DNA from: JAJPJE01 sp963724985
GTDB lineage: Bacteria > Acidobacteriota > Terriglobia > Terriglobales > Acidobacteriaceae
Assembly: GCA_963724985.1 (NCBI GenBank)
Contig: CAVRWV010000021.1
Coordinates: 62,001-126,000 of the forward strand
Reading direction: 5' to 3'
DNA length: 64,000 bases
The translations under genes were made by a program, and so were the position numbers. How positions within the stretch are numbered: the first letter of the stretch is position 1; each line of letters begins with the position of its first letter. The notes beneath the pieces are model-generated. The model saw nothing but the letters and a program-made list of their open reading frames with translations, had not been told where the DNA came from and ran no database searches. Below are positions 29,342 through 38,168 of this stretch, piece after piece.

Positions 29342-30208
29342 ATGAGGAATCGAGTGCCACAGTTAGCATCCTTGATCTTTTTATGCTGCGTCGTCTTTTT
29401 ATTGCGAGATAACTCTGTAAGTCAGACCGCAAGCAGTCCGCAAGCAACCCACGGCGGCCCGGTAACTTTGACCGGGATCCTGCTCGTCAGCGATTACCGA
29501 TGTGAGCAGCGTAGAACCAGCACTCCCCAGAATGCTCTAGAGTGCCCGGACGGCCTCTCGGATTGGAGCTTACTAATCGGCAGCAAGGTATATCCAATTC
29601 AAGCGAATGCAGAAGAACTCAAGAAGTATGAGCGCCACCGAATCATGGCAACCGGAACTTTCGAGGGAAACCTGCTGAAACTTCAAGCAATAGAGCAAAA
29701 CGATCTCTCTGACGCTGCCATTCGTGCGCTAGTCCAACAACTCAAGTCTGTTCATTGGATCGGGCCGCAAAACATCAGCGTCCCCATGGACTGGTTATTC
29801 AATTTCACATCTCCCATGATGGAAGTTCTGCAGGCTGGCCCTGTTGCCCAAGAAGTATTGCTGCAGTACTTGGATGATCCTGAGATCAAGGATCAGATCA
29901 TCATTCTCCTCGGAGGTATTGGTGACGAGAAAGCCATTGGCCCAATCATTGATGCTATGCCCGGAAGAGAAGGTTCTGCGAATGCAAGAAAGATCAACCT
30001 GGTTGCAAATCTGGCGCTTACGAACATAACTGTGAGTGAGGTCATCTGGCATCACGGGGGCGGGATACCTATCGAAAAATGTCCGAATGATCCGAAATCC
30101 TGTTGGAGCGATTGGTGGGCGAAAAGCAAGGAGAGTTTCAGCATGGCCTCTAGACCAAATCGTAATTATTCAAATTATCCGAACTACGGCATCTATCGTC
30201 AGCCGTAA
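29342..30208 (+). CDS. Exported protein of unknown function
   Basis: A 288-residue protein with a signal peptide or N-terminal anchor (LASLIFLCCVVFLL). The first half has a beta-rich region (GPVTLTGILLVSDYRC, SDWSLLIGSKVYPI) that may be an OB-like fold. The second half is helical and resembles one or two HEAT-like repeats (QEVLLQYLDDPEIKDQIIIL, IGDEKAIGPIIDAM). Four or more Cys suggest disulphides. Codon use is more AT-rich than its neighbours. The C-terminal tail is Asn/Tyr/Pro-rich. I do not recognise the family. Confidence 0.6.
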   Translation: MRNRVPQLASLIFLCCVVFLLRDNSVSQTASSPQATHGGPVTLTGILLVSDYRCEQRRTSTPQNALECPDGLSDWSLLIGSKVYPIQANAEELKKYERHRIMATGTFEGNLLKLQAIEQNDLSDAAIRALVQQLKSVHWIGPQNISVPMDWLFNFTSPMMEVLQAGPVAQEVLLQYLDDPEIKDQIIILLGGIGDEKAIGPIIDAMPGREGSANARKINLVANLALTNITVSEVIWHHGGGIPIEKCPNDPKSCWSDWWAKSKESFSMASRPNRNYSNYPNYGIYRQP

Positions 30209-30288
30209 GGCACCGCCCTCGGTTTGACCTCGCCGAAAGCCGCTTGTTACACTAAGTGGTCTTCATTCCAAATAGTTAGGACCACCCA

Positions 30289-31003
30289 TTGCGCAGTACC
30301 GAACGCCATCAACTTAAACAAGATCAGTTTGCCACTACCACTGCCGAGACCTATAACTGGGCGCTCGCTCATCAGAAGCAGGTCATCATGGTCACCGTTG
30401 CGGCGGTGGTCGCGCTGGCCCTCGTGCTCGGTGGTTACCTTTACGTGCAGCATCAAGGGCAGCAGGCCGCGGTTCAGTTGAACCAGGCGATGCGGACCTA
30501 CACGGCTCCGATTCGGCCTGCGAATATGCCGGCGCAACCGGGCGAGGAGTCCTACACCTCGATTGCCGAGCGCGCGAATGCGGCGCGCCCGAAATTCCAG
30601 ACGGTGGCCGATTCGTTTTCGCACACTGACGCAGGCAAGATCGCTCTCTACATGGTGGGCGTAACCCAGGTGGAAGCGGGAAACAATTCCGCTGGCGAAG
30701 CCACGTTGCAGAAGGCCGCCGATGCCGGAGGCAAGGACCTCGCTTCCCTCGCGAATTTGGCGACTCGCAAATCTCTATGCCAGCACCGGGCGCGACCAGC
30801 AGGCGATCGATCTGTACAAGAAGTTGATCGATAAGCCGACGAATACCGTGAATCAGTCGACGGCGCGCATGGCGATGGCGCAGGTATACGCGACCAAGGA
30901 TCCGGCGAAGGCTCGCGAGTTGTACGAGCAGATAAAGAAGGACGATCCGAATTCGGCGGCGTCGACCCTGGCGAATAATCGCCTGCAGGCGTTGAAGCAG
31001 TAA
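30289..31003 (+). pseudogene. YfgM-like membrane-anchored TPR protein, one frame break
   Basis: Corrected product is 237 residues: cytoplasmic N-terminus (TAETYNWALAHQKQVI), one membrane helix (VTVAAVVALALVLGGYLYV), then TPR repeats, of which DQQAIDLYKKLIDKP and DPAKARELYEQIKKDDP are clear. This is the TPR_21/YfgM layout, an ancillary SecYEG factor or periplasmic chaperone. The frames meet near 30764-30767: GCGACTCGC becomes GCG CTC GCA when one A is removed, giving LANLALANLYASTGRD. The start is a TTG at 30289 with AGGA upstream. A good terminator follows at 31025. Confidence 0.8.
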
Positions 31004-31024
31004 CCAGATTCAGTTTCGAAGTGA

Positions 31025-31055
31025 GCCGCGCTTTCGTGCGCGGCTTTTCTTTTTT
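31025..31055 (+). terminator. Intrinsic terminator after YfgM-like gene
   Basis: GCCGCGC TTTCGT GCGCGGC followed by TTTTCTTTTTT, 22 bases after the stop. Confidence 0.9.
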
Positions 31056-31088
31056 GGTGGAAACGGTGTCTAAGGAATAAGGTGTGTT

Positions 31089-31128
31089 CCCCACCCTTAC
31101 GCCAAAGGAAGGCTAGAGCGTGGGGCAC
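31089..31128. repeat. Palindromic element, GGGGCACC family, copy 2
   Basis: CCCCACCCTTACGCC, AAA loop, then GGCTAGAGCGTGGGGCACC. About 11 of 15 stem positions pair, making it the most diverged copy with an intact 3' GGGGCACC edge. Confidence 0.5.
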
Positions 31129-31224
31129 CCGGCTGTGTCTGGGATCAATTACCAGAATTACCGATTACCCGATTATCAATTTCTCTGGGTGCTATGCTGT
31201 TCAGTTCTTTCGGGTACGTGAGAC

Positions 31225-31668
31225 ATGACTCTCTTTGAAGCTCCAACTTACGATCCGCGCAGGGCGCGGCGGCGCAACTTCATCATCGCTGGAGTTGTCG
31301 TATTCGTCCTGATCATCGCTACGGTGGCGTGGCTCTATCGCAATTATCCGGAAGAGCGCGTGGTGCAGAAATTCTTCACCGCTCTCCAGAACAAGGATTA
31401 CGAAAAGGCCTTCGCTCTCTGGCAGGCTGATCCGAACTGGAAGCAGCATCCGCAGAATCCCAACTACACATTTGGGGATTTTTATCAGGACTGGGGACCG
31501 GGTGGCGAATGGGGCCTGATTCACAGCTTTCACATCGACGGATCTGCGACTCCGAAAGACGGCGGCAGCGGGGTGGTTGTGGTGGTTACCGTGAACGATC
31601 GTAAGGAAAAGAAAGCGCGCATGTGGGTGGAGAATAAGACGAAGACGATTACGTTTTCACCGTATTAG
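31225..31668 (+). CDS. Single-pass membrane protein, unknown function
   Basis: A 147-residue protein: basic cytoplasmic N-terminus (DPRRARRRNF), one helix (IIAGVVVFVLIIATVAWLY), and an extracytoplasmic domain of about 105 residues starting ERVVQKFFTALQNKDYEKAF. That opening resembles the NTF2-like/DUF4878 lumazine-type fold seen in many exported proteins. It ends in beta strands. No catalytic motif seen. The stop codon abuts the left arm of the inverted repeat at 31670-31785. Confidence 0.65.
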   Translation: MTLFEAPTYDPRRARRRNFIIAGVVVFVLIIATVAWLYRNYPEERVVQKFFTALQNKDYEKAFALWQADPNWKQHPQNPNYTFGDFYQDWGPGGEWGLIHSFHIDGSATPKDGGSGVVVVVTVNDRKEKKARMWVENKTKTITFSPY

Positions 31669-31669
31669 G

Positions 31670-31785
31670 AATCAGTAATTAGTAGTTAGTCATTAGTAAT
31701 TAGCTGAGCCTGGTACTGGAGGGAATGGCATGCTGTCCTCGGAGCCAACCGCTAATTGCTAATTACCAACTACTAATTACTGATT
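31670..31785. repeat. Long AT-rich inverted repeat between convergent genes
   Basis: An 18-base perfect inverted repeat: AATCAGTAATTAGTAGTT at 31670-31687 and its complement at 31768-31785. Both arms continue as degenerate TTAGT/AATTAG words. The right arm includes the last codons and TAA stop of the amidohydrolase gene. May act as a bidirectional terminator. Confidence 0.75.
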
Positions 31786-33063
31786 TCGTACCATCACTTT
31801 CCCGCCCTTCATCACGAACACAACGTTCTCGATGGCTGCAATGTTCGCCGTCGGATCGCCCTTCACCGCAACGATGTCGGCAAACTTCCCGGGCTCAACT
31901 GTGCCGACCTGATCGGACAGTCCCAATAGTTCGGAAGCGCGAACCGTAGCGGCCTGGATCGCCTCGACATTGCTCATACCGGCCTTCGTCAACGAGAAGA
32001 ATTCCTTGCTGACAAAATCCGGATCGTCATCGACGCCGTATGCGATCTTCAGGTGATGCTTGCGGGCAATATCGAACGAGGCCTGCTGGAATTTCAGGAT
32101 CTCTTCGCCCTTCCTCACGGTCTCTGCGTCCGCTCCGAGTGAAGATCCCACCTGAACTCCGTGCTGGAAGGTGTAAAGCGTGGGGACGAGCCAGATGCCT
32201 TTCTGCTCCATGATGCTGGCCGCTTCGTCGTCCATGATGGTGCCGTGCTCGATGGTATCGACGCCAGCCAGCGCCGCAGCCTTGATTCCCGCGGTGCCTT
32301 CAGCATGTGCCATTACTTTCTTGTGAGCGCGATGCGCGATCTCAACGGCCGCGGCCATTTGCGCTTCGCTGAGTTCTTCGACGTTGTAGTCGCTCAGCGG
32401 ATCCATCACGCCACCCGTCGCCATCATCTTGATCCAGTCAGCGCCGTACTTAATGTCGCGACGAACGGCGGGTCCAACCTCTTCTACGTTGTCCGCGATG
32501 TTCGGACGCCGCGGCATCGCCTGGTCGGGAGCGAGGACGTCCGCGTCACCGTGGCCGCCATTGAGTGAAAGAAAGTTTCCGGCAGAAACGATGCGCGGGC
32601 CTTGAATGATTCCCTTGTTGATAAGGTTTCGCAGCGCCAGTTGACCGTAACCAAGATCGGATTCGCCCGCGTCCCGCAAAGAAGTGAAGCCGTGCGCGAT
32701 CCAAATCTGCAGGTTGTGATATCCCCAGAGAGCGCCTTCCGCCGAAGACATCCGCAGGCCAGCGGTTGGCGACTGATCCTTAAGATTGCCGAGAATGTGC
32801 GCGTGGCAGTCAATGAACCCCGGAAGCAGCGTGACGTCGCCAAGGTCGATCACATGCGCTCCCGCAGGCACCGCGCCGGAAATCGCGCGCACACGATCGC
32901 CTTCAATGACGATCACGGGATTCGCTTGCATCTGCCCGGAGCGAACATCAAGAAGACGCGCCGCTTTGACGACGGTGACCGGTTCAGATTTTGTCTGGGC
33001 AAAAGCGGCCTGGCTGATTACGGCAATGGCGAGCACGGCTCGACAGAGCGCTGACTTGAACAT
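31777..33063 (-). CDS. Secreted metal-dependent amidohydrolase
   Basis: A 428-residue TIM-barrel hydrolase with a signal peptide (LCRAVLAIAVISQAAFA). Metal ligands are present: FIDCHAHI (HxH), the carboxylated-Lys candidate in ADWIKMMATGG, His in MAHAEGT and TIEHGT, and Asp in GVDDDP. This matches the imidazolonepropionase-like/prolidase group of exported amidohydrolases, often acting on Xaa-Pro dipeptides or cyclic amides. The C-terminal strand VEPGKFADIVAVKGDP is typical. Transcribed alone; its 3' end lies inside the inverted repeat at 31670-31785. Confidence 0.9.
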   Translation of the reverse strand: MFKSALCRAVLAIAVISQAAFAQTKSEPVTVVKAARLLDVRSGQMQANPVIVIEGDRVRAISGAVPAGAHVIDLGDVTLLPGFIDCHAHILGNLKDQSPTAGLRMSSAEGALWGYHNLQIWIAHGFTSLRDAGESDLGYGQLALRNLINKGIIQGPRIVSAGNFLSLNGGHGDADVLAPDQAMPRRPNIADNVEEVGPAVRRDIKYGADWIKMMATGGVMDPLSDYNVEELSEAQMAAAVEIAHRAHKKVMAHAEGTAGIKAAALAGVDTIEHGTIMDDEAASIMEQKGIWLVPTLYTFQHGVQVGSSLGADAETVRKGEEILKFQQASFDIARKHHLKIAYGVDDDPDFVSKEFFSLTKAGMSNVEAIQAATVRASELLGLSDQVGTVEPGKFADIVAVKGDPTANIAAIENVVFVMKGGKVMVRNQ

Positions 33064-33184
33064 TCAGTTCCCCACCTACGACAAGAGAGTGCGGTGATTG
33101 TAGCAGGAGAGAGTAGGGCGCATCGCTGAGGGAGTCAGCGTTCCATGGAGTGAGCGGCGACTGAACGGCACGATGCCCGCGCCA

Positions 33185-33514
33185 CTATGCGGCGAGGGTA
33201 ACCGTTGCCGGTGCGATCGAGTCGTTGGCCACGACAGCTACGAAGTATTGGATAACAGGCCCCGAATCGATCATCGAATGCAACGTCGCCAAGGCTTCAG
33301 GGAAAACTTCCTCCTGGTAGCGGTCTGCTTCTGCCTTGGTTTTCCAAAAAGAAATCACGGTAATCAGTCGCTTTTCCTGTTCTGAGACCAGGACGACGTG
33401 CTCGAGAAATCCCGGCTGCTTGCTTGCGACGTTCCTGGCAAGTCCATCTACACAGTCGCAAAATCTTTTGACTTGGAACGGCTTCACCACGAAGGAGACT
33501 GTTCGGACGTACAT
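33185..33514 (-). CDS. Antibiotic biosynthesis monooxygenase (ABM)-fold protein
   Basis: A 109-residue ferredoxin-like alpha/beta protein: VRTVSFVVKPFQVKRFCDCV, SKQPGFLEHVVLVSE and RLITVISFWKTKAEADRYQ match the ABM pattern of strand, helix, a central Gly-Phe turn and a hydrophobic strand. Members are small cofactor-free monooxygenases, heme oxygenases or dimer modules. ATG 33514 follows GGGGGCGG. The catalytic residues of heme-degrading members are not evident. No operon partner. Confidence 0.72.
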   Translation of the reverse strand: MYVRTVSFVVKPFQVKRFCDCVDGLARNVASKQPGFLEHVVLVSEQEKRLITVISFWKTKAEADRYQEEVFPEALATLHSMIDSGPVIQYFVAVVANDSIAPATVTLAA

Positions 33515-34042
33515 GATCCGCCCCCACATCTAAGATGCTGCTTTGAGGTGAATCCTGTAATTAAATTTTGGCTACATGGGAGAAGTTATGCCCAAGTTTG
33601 CTTCAACATTTGTGCATTGGGCCATAACTCTTCCATCCGCTCGGACTTCAAAAGTCGCATTACGAGTTTCTTTCTGTGTTGGATCGTTGACCGATGCTCA
33701 GCCGGGCATGTGAGCATACGCCCCAACTAAGTCTGTGAGCACCACGAAGTGCTGGGTGCGCACTTCAGTCCAGTGGCTTGCTCCATCTCGAGCTGCCGCA
33801 GAAAGGGTTACCACAAAGAGGAAGAAAATCGATACTGCTCGACGCATAGGTGAGCTGAAATTAAATGAAGGGCACTTTTGGAAGCAATCAAAATCCTGTC
33901 GTCACCGTTCGCTGCTGCAGTATGAACGTGGGACTCTCTTCTCTCGCCCGCGATTCCCTTTCCTTCCCGTAGTATTGTTTTGCAGGGTTCTTTTTGCAGC
34001 TTCCCGCAAGGCTAGCCCTATCCGCGGTATGGAGCAGAATTT
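33515..34042. other. Gene-free region with an imperfect hairpin
   Basis: No credible gene in 528 bases; a 113-codon plus-strand frame lacks any family pattern. Bases 33578-33595 (GGGAGAAGTTATGCCCAA) and 33617-33634 (TTGGGCCATAACTCTTCC) form an imperfect inverted repeat with a 21-base loop. The right end is the helicase promoter region. Confidence 0.4.
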
Positions 34043-35467
34043 ATGGCGTTCTCTGGTACCCATCCGAGTCTGCTGAGTGCGCTGACAGCACGAAGTTACA
34101 CGGAGCCCACACCGGTGCAGCGAGCCGTCCTTCGACCGGACGCGGCAAATCGCGATCTGTTGGTGTCGGCCCAGACGGGCTCGGGCAAGACTGTAGCCTA
34201 TGGTATGGCGTTGGGAGCCATGCTGCTGGGCGACGCAGAGCGATTTCCTCGAGCGCAGCAGCCCTTAGCACTGGTGGTTGCGCCTACTCGCGAATTGGCG
34301 TTGCAGGTTCAACGTGAGCTGGAGTGGTTGTTCGCGAACACCGGCGCGCGCGTAGTGTCTTCCGTCGGCGGGATGGACATCCGCCGAGAACAACGCCTGC
34401 TCGCGCAAGGCGCCCACATCGTAGTTGGTACACCGGGCCGGCTTGCCGACCACCTCGATCAGAAACATTTAGATCTGTCACAGATCCGATCTGTGGTGCT
34501 CGACGAGGCCGATGAAATGCTGGATCTCGGTTTTCGTGAGGAACTCGAGGCGCTGCTGGATGCGACTCCGTCGGATCGCCAGACGATGTTGTTTTCGGCA
34601 ACGCTGCCAAAAGGAATATTAGGTCTTGCCAAACGTTATCAGCGGAATGCACTTCGTCTCGCCCTTTCGCGGGAGAATGAGCCCCACCGCGACATCGAGT
34701 ACCGGGCGTTTCCCATTCGTCCTCGCGATAGTGAACACGCAGTGGTGAACTCGCTGCGATATTTCGATGCGCAAGGCGCGCTGGTGTTCTGCTCAACCCG
34801 CGAAGCGGTACGTCACCTGCACGCCAACCTGCAGGAACGCGGGTTCTCTGTGGTTGCGCTCTCTGGTGAACTGAAACAACACGAACGGACAAACGCTCTG
34901 CAGGCATTGCGGGATGGGCGTGCGCGCGTGTGCGTCGCGACTGATGTCGCTGCACGAGGACTCGATATGCCCGATCTCGGGTTGGTGATCCACGCGGATT
35001 TGCCGCAGAATCGGGAGGCGCTGCTGCACCGCAGCGGCCGCACGGGACGGGCGGGCCGCAAAGGGCTGTCCGTGATGCTGGTGCCCGCGCCGCGCCGCCG
35101 AGCAGTGGAGCGATTGCTGGCGGGGGCGAAGATCAAAGCGACCTGGTCGCCTGCTCCTTCTGCCGATGCTATTCGCGCACGCGACGAAGAAATGCTGGTG
35201 CGGGAAATCCTTACGATGGCGGAGGCTCCGGCGGAAGAGGATCTGGCCGCGGGCCGACTGCTTCTCGAACAGCGAAGCGCTGAAGAACTTGCTGCGATGC
35301 TGGTACGCTCCCGTAGAGAACGACTACCTGCGCCTGAGATATTGAACGATCCGGGCTCGGATGGAAACGAGGCTTCGGCGAGGAAACACCGGTTCGGCGG
35401 GAAACGCAACTGGGAAAAGCGCGGCGACAAACGGGTCAAAGGGCGATCCAAACGCTATCGCCGCTGA
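34043..35467 (+). CDS. DEAD-box RNA helicase
   Basis: A 474-residue helicase with all core motifs in order: Q motif (YTEPTPVQRAVL), I (SAQTGSGKT), Ia (APTRELA), GTPGR, II (LDEADEMLDL), III (SAT), IV-V (FCSTREAV, VATDVAARGLDMP) and VI (HRSGRTGRAGRKG). After about residue 370 comes a helical region and a Lys/Arg-rich tail (GGKRNWEKRGDKRVKGRSKR) likely to bind RNA. Layout and the basic tail recall DbpA/CsdA relatives without the DbpA RNA domain. Roles: ribosome assembly or mRNA remodelling. It converges on fabD with a ten-base gap. Confidence 0.93.
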   Translation: MAFSGTHPSLLSALTARSYTEPTPVQRAVLRPDAANRDLLVSAQTGSGKTVAYGMALGAMLLGDAERFPRAQQPLALVVAPTRELALQVQRELEWLFANTGARVVSSVGGMDIRREQRLLAQGAHIVVGTPGRLADHLDQKHLDLSQIRSVVLDEADEMLDLGFREELEALLDATPSDRQTMLFSATLPKGILGLAKRYQRNALRLALSRENEPHRDIEYRAFPIRPRDSEHAVVNSLRYFDAQGALVFCSTREAVRHLHANLQERGFSVVALSGELKQHERTNALQALRDGRARVCVATDVAARGLDMPDLGLVIHADLPQNREALLHRSGRTGRAGRKGLSVMLVPAPRRRAVERLLAGAKIKATWSPAPSADAIRARDEEMLVREILTMAEAPAEEDLAAGRLLLEQRSAEELAAMLVRSRRERLPAPEILNDPGSDGNEASARKHRFGGKRNWEKRGDKRVKGRSKRYRR

Positions 35468-35477
35468 ACGAAAGAAA

Positions 35478-36467
35478 CTAGCGGAAGATCATCCATTCCG
35501 AGAAACTACAGCACCGCTGTGCTGCTGGCCCGAAATAGTTCATGGTCTTCGCCAGCGAGTCTTCGTTCTCCACGTTCAAGCATGTCTGGCTGCGATCGAT
35601 CTGGCGCATCAGTCCGCATAGGACTTTGCCCGGGCCGACTTCCACGAACGTCGTGACACCTGCGCCGATCAGCTTGCGCATGGACGCTTCCCACTGAACT
35701 GCGCCGGTTACCTGGCGGATCAGCGCATCGCGCGCGCGATCAGGTGAGTCGATAATCTCGGCGTCGACGTTGGTGATCAGCTTGTGCTCCATGGCGCGGA
35801 AGGCGAGCGCTCGTAGATCCTGCTCCAGGCGATCCTGCGCTGGCTTCATCAGTGCGCAATGGAAAGGTGCACTTACTGGGAGAATGACCGCGCGTTTCGC
35901 GCCCTTCTGTTTCGCGAGTTCAGCCGCGCGTTCGACCGCGGCCTTACTGCCCGAAATCACAATCTGGTCGGGAGAATTGATATTCGCCGCCTGGCAAACC
36001 TGACCTTGTGCGGACTCGTTGCAGACTTCACGCAAAACATCGAACTTCATGCCGAGAATGGCAGCCATAGCGCCTTCGCCTACGGGAACAGCTTCCTGCA
36101 TGTACTTGCCGCGATTGCGCACGGTACGCACGGCGTCGGCGAAGTCGAGCGTTCCGGCGGCGACATGTGCCGAATATTCCCCGAGGCTGTGTCCGGCGAC
36201 GTATGTCGGAACCAGGCCTTTGCTGTTAAGCACACGGAACGCAGCCACAGAAGCGGTGAGAATCGCGGGCTGCGTGATTTCCGTCAGGCGCAGCTGTTCT
36301 TCAGGGCCTTCAAAGCAGAGCTGCGACAGTTTGTACCCGAGGGCTGCATCGGCTTCGTCAAAAGTCTCCTGCGCGACGGGATAGAGTGCGGCGAGGTCTT
36401 TGCCCATGCCGACGGCTTGGGATCCCTGGCCAGGAAAAAGGAAAGCGATAGTTTGAGATGAGGACAT
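35478..36467 (-). CDS. fabD: Malonyl-CoA:ACP transacylase
   Basis: Loads malonate from CoA onto acyl carrier protein for fatty-acid synthesis. The 329-residue protein has FLFPGQGSQ at the N-terminus, the nucleophile in GHSLGEYSAH, an Arg in TVRNRGKYMQ, and the His-containing SAPFHCALM. After the usual family end (SLAKTMNYF) it carries a 17-residue Cys/Ser/Trp-containing tail; another frame would stop sooner, so a small 3' indel is possible. It lies downstream of yceD-rpmF-plsX on the same strand but 303 bases of repeats intervene, and fabH is absent. Confidence 0.92.
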   Translation of the reverse strand: MSSSQTIAFLFPGQGSQAVGMGKDLAALYPVAQETFDEADAALGYKLSQLCFEGPEEQLRLTEITQPAILTASVAAFRVLNSKGLVPTYVAGHSLGEYSAHVAAGTLDFADAVRTVRNRGKYMQEAVPVGEGAMAAILGMKFDVLREVCNESAQGQVCQAANINSPDQIVISGSKAAVERAAELAKQKGAKRAVILPVSAPFHCALMKPAQDRLEQDLRALAFRAMEHKLITNVDAEIIDSPDRARDALIRQVTGAVQWEASMRKLIGAGVTTFVEVGPGKVLCGLMRQIDRSQTCLNVENEDSLAKTMNYFGPAAQRCCSFSEWMIFR

Positions 36468-36600
36468 GATGGTCTTTCAGTCGTGCCTAACGGCACTGGG
36501 ATGAATTTTGGTGCAGCGTACCCGGCGCTGAAGCGCCGGGCTATTATCGGTCGCCGCTACGCGGCTTGAGAATCTCGATAAAATATGGAAGGCGCTATCG

Positions 36601-36633
36601 CCCACCTCGCCAAAACAGGCGAGATGGGGCACC
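36601..36633. repeat. Palindromic element, GGGGCACC family, copy 3
   Basis: CCCACCTCGCC, loop AAAACA, GGCGAGATGGGGCACC. Ten of eleven stem positions pair. This is the cleanest copy and best defines the family. Confidence 0.75.
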
Positions 36634-36698
36634 TTCTAAAATCTCTGAACTACAGATCGCTCGCGAGCTAACGCTCACTCGTGATGACAAACAACGAT

Positions 36699-36762
36699 GC
36701 AGATCCCTCGCGGATCGCTTCGCGAGTCTGGGCTAAAGCCCAGACCTACCACGTGATGACAA
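36699..36762. repeat. Nested dispersed repeat
   Basis: The outer element starts GCAGATCCCTCGC and ends GTGATGACAA, as at 246-284, but is split by GTCTGGGCTAAAGCCCAGAC plus CTACCAC. The inner sequence occurs separately at 47455-47479. Confidence 0.65.
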
Positions 36763-36770
36763 AAATCTTG

Positions 36771-37811
36771 TTACGCTTGCGCCGGCGCCATACGGGTCGA
36801 CGCGATCTCTTCTTCAATCTGCTTATTGATCTTGCGGTCGGCGTACTCGGCGGCCACTCGAATTGCGTTCTTGATAGCGTTCGCGTTCGAGCTGCCGTGC
36901 CCGATAATGCAAGCGCCTTTCACTCCCAGCAGCGGCACGCCGCCGTATTCGGAGTAGTCGAGCCGCTTCTTGAAGTCAACGAACGCCTTGCGCGACAGCA
37001 TCGCGCCCACCTGGCTGCTGATGGTCGCGTTCAGCGACTCTTTCAGCATATGGCGGACAGTCTCTACCAGTCCCTCGGAAATCTTCAGCGCGACATTGCC
37101 AACAAAGCCGTCGCACACGATCACGTCGACGTTGCCGTTGTAGAGGTCGCGGCCTTCCACGTTGCCGACAAAATTCAGCGGGAGATTCTTGACCAGCGGA
37201 TACGCTGCGCGCGTCAGCTCGTTGCCTTTACCCTCTTCTTCGCCGATGGAGAGAATTCCCACTCGCGGACGATCCACGTCGAAGATCTTGCGCATGTAGA
37301 TTTCGCCCATGATGGCGAACTGCTCGAGGTTCTGCGGCTTGGAATCGACATTGGCGCCGACGTCGAGAAGAACGGCGGCTGTGCCTTTGGCCGTGGGGAA
37401 GACACTGGCCAGCGCCGGACGATCCACTCCGGGCAGCGCACCCAGGACCATCTTCGCCGTGGCCATCACCGCGCCGGTATTCCCTGCGCTGGTGAAGCCT
37501 GCGGCTTTGCCGTCGCGAACCAGGCGAAGGCCGACGCGCATGGACGAGTCCTTCTTGGCGCGGACTGCCTGCGCGGCCTTTTCGTCCATGCCAACGACTT
37601 CGCTGGCATGAACAACCTCGATACTCTTCTTGTAAAGGTGCCAGGATGGATGTTCGTGCAACTGGCGGCGCAACTCGGCGCGAATCACGTCTTCTTTGCC
37701 AACCAGAATAACGTGCACATCGTAGCCCCGAACAGCTTGCAGCGCGCCTTCGACCTCTGGTACAGGCGCGCCATCCGATCCCATGGCATCAACCGCTATG
37801 ACGGTGGGCAT
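36771..37811 (-). CDS. plsX: Phosphate acyltransferase PlsX
   Basis: Converts acyl-ACP to acyl phosphate, the first step of the PlsX/PlsY route to phospholipid. The 346-residue length is normal. The family start TVIAVDAMGSDGAP is present, with SAGNTGA, VGANVDSKP and the C-terminal ACIIGHGSSNANAIKNAI block. The ATG is at 37811, 59 bases after rpmF. The order yceD-rpmF-plsX is widespread and couples ribosome and membrane-lipid synthesis. A large antisense ORF on the plus strand is only its shadow. Confidence 0.96.
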   Translation of the reverse strand: MPTVIAVDAMGSDGAPVPEVEGALQAVRGYDVHVILVGKEDVIRAELRRQLHEHPSWHLYKKSIEVVHASEVVGMDEKAAQAVRAKKDSSMRVGLRLVRDGKAAGFTSAGNTGAVMATAKMVLGALPGVDRPALASVFPTAKGTAAVLLDVGANVDSKPQNLEQFAIMGEIYMRKIFDVDRPRVGILSIGEEEGKGNELTRAAYPLVKNLPLNFVGNVEGRDLYNGNVDVIVCDGFVGNVALKISEGLVETVRHMLKESLNATISSQVGAMLSRKAFVDFKKRLDYSEYGGVPLLGVKGACIIGHGSSNANAIKNAIRVAAEYADRKINKQIEEEIASTRMAPAQA

Positions 37812-37870
37812 TGATCGCTCGTCAGCCCCCTAGCTGAAGTAACCCCGGCCGGGCCGGAGTTGCGGGTCGC

Positions 37871-38059
37871 TTAGCTTGCCTTTTCCTTTATTTCCAGAAC
37901 TTCCCGCCCCTTGTAGTAACCGCACTTGGCGCATGCCCGGTGAGGCAACTTCGCCTCGTGGCAATTCGGACATTCAGACGTGGACGTGGCCGTCAAATGA
38001 TCGTGAGCGCGACGGGTGCTGGTACGCCTTTGGGAGTGGCGCCGTTTAGGATTTGCCAT
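37871..38059 (-). CDS. rpmF: 50S ribosomal protein L32
   Basis: A 62-residue L32. It starts ANPKRRHSQRRTSTRRAH, the rRNA-binding basic arm, and has the zinc-binding CPNCHE ... CAKCGYYKG pattern with all four Cys, so it is the zinc-dependent form. It sits between yceD and plsX as in most bacteria. Confidence 0.97.
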   Translation of the reverse strand: MANPKRRHSQRRTSTRRAHDHLTATSTSECPNCHEAKLPHRACAKCGYYKGREVLEIKEKAS

Positions 38060-38168
38060 GACAATTCGAACCTCTAATTCAGATTTCGCGTTTCTCTCGC
38101 GAGAAGACCCAGCTTCTTAGCTGGACACACAAAACTACTTTCCCGGACTTCCGGGGATAACTCGTTCT

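Larger units (their letters stand above)
36468..36770. repeat. Repeat-packed spacer between plsX and fabD
   Basis: At least five short repeats fill this gap: perfect palindrome CCCGGCGCT GA AGCGCCGGG (36521-36540); the GGGGCACC-family element (36601-36633); a GATCGCTCGC...GTGATGACAA element (36652-36690); and a second element of that kind (36699-36762) interrupted by GGGCTAAAGCCC (about 36730-36741) with CAGACCTACC. No gene is visible. Confidence 0.75.

Noticed and set aside
33735..34076. A 113-codon ORF before the helicase gene
   Set aside because: Basic, irregular composition, no ribosome site, and it runs into the helicase start region in another frame.
36681..37814. A 377-codon plus-strand ORF opposite plsX
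   Set aside because: It mirrors plsX, has no family pattern and a low-complexity His/Ala-rich translation; plsX is unmistakable on the other strand.
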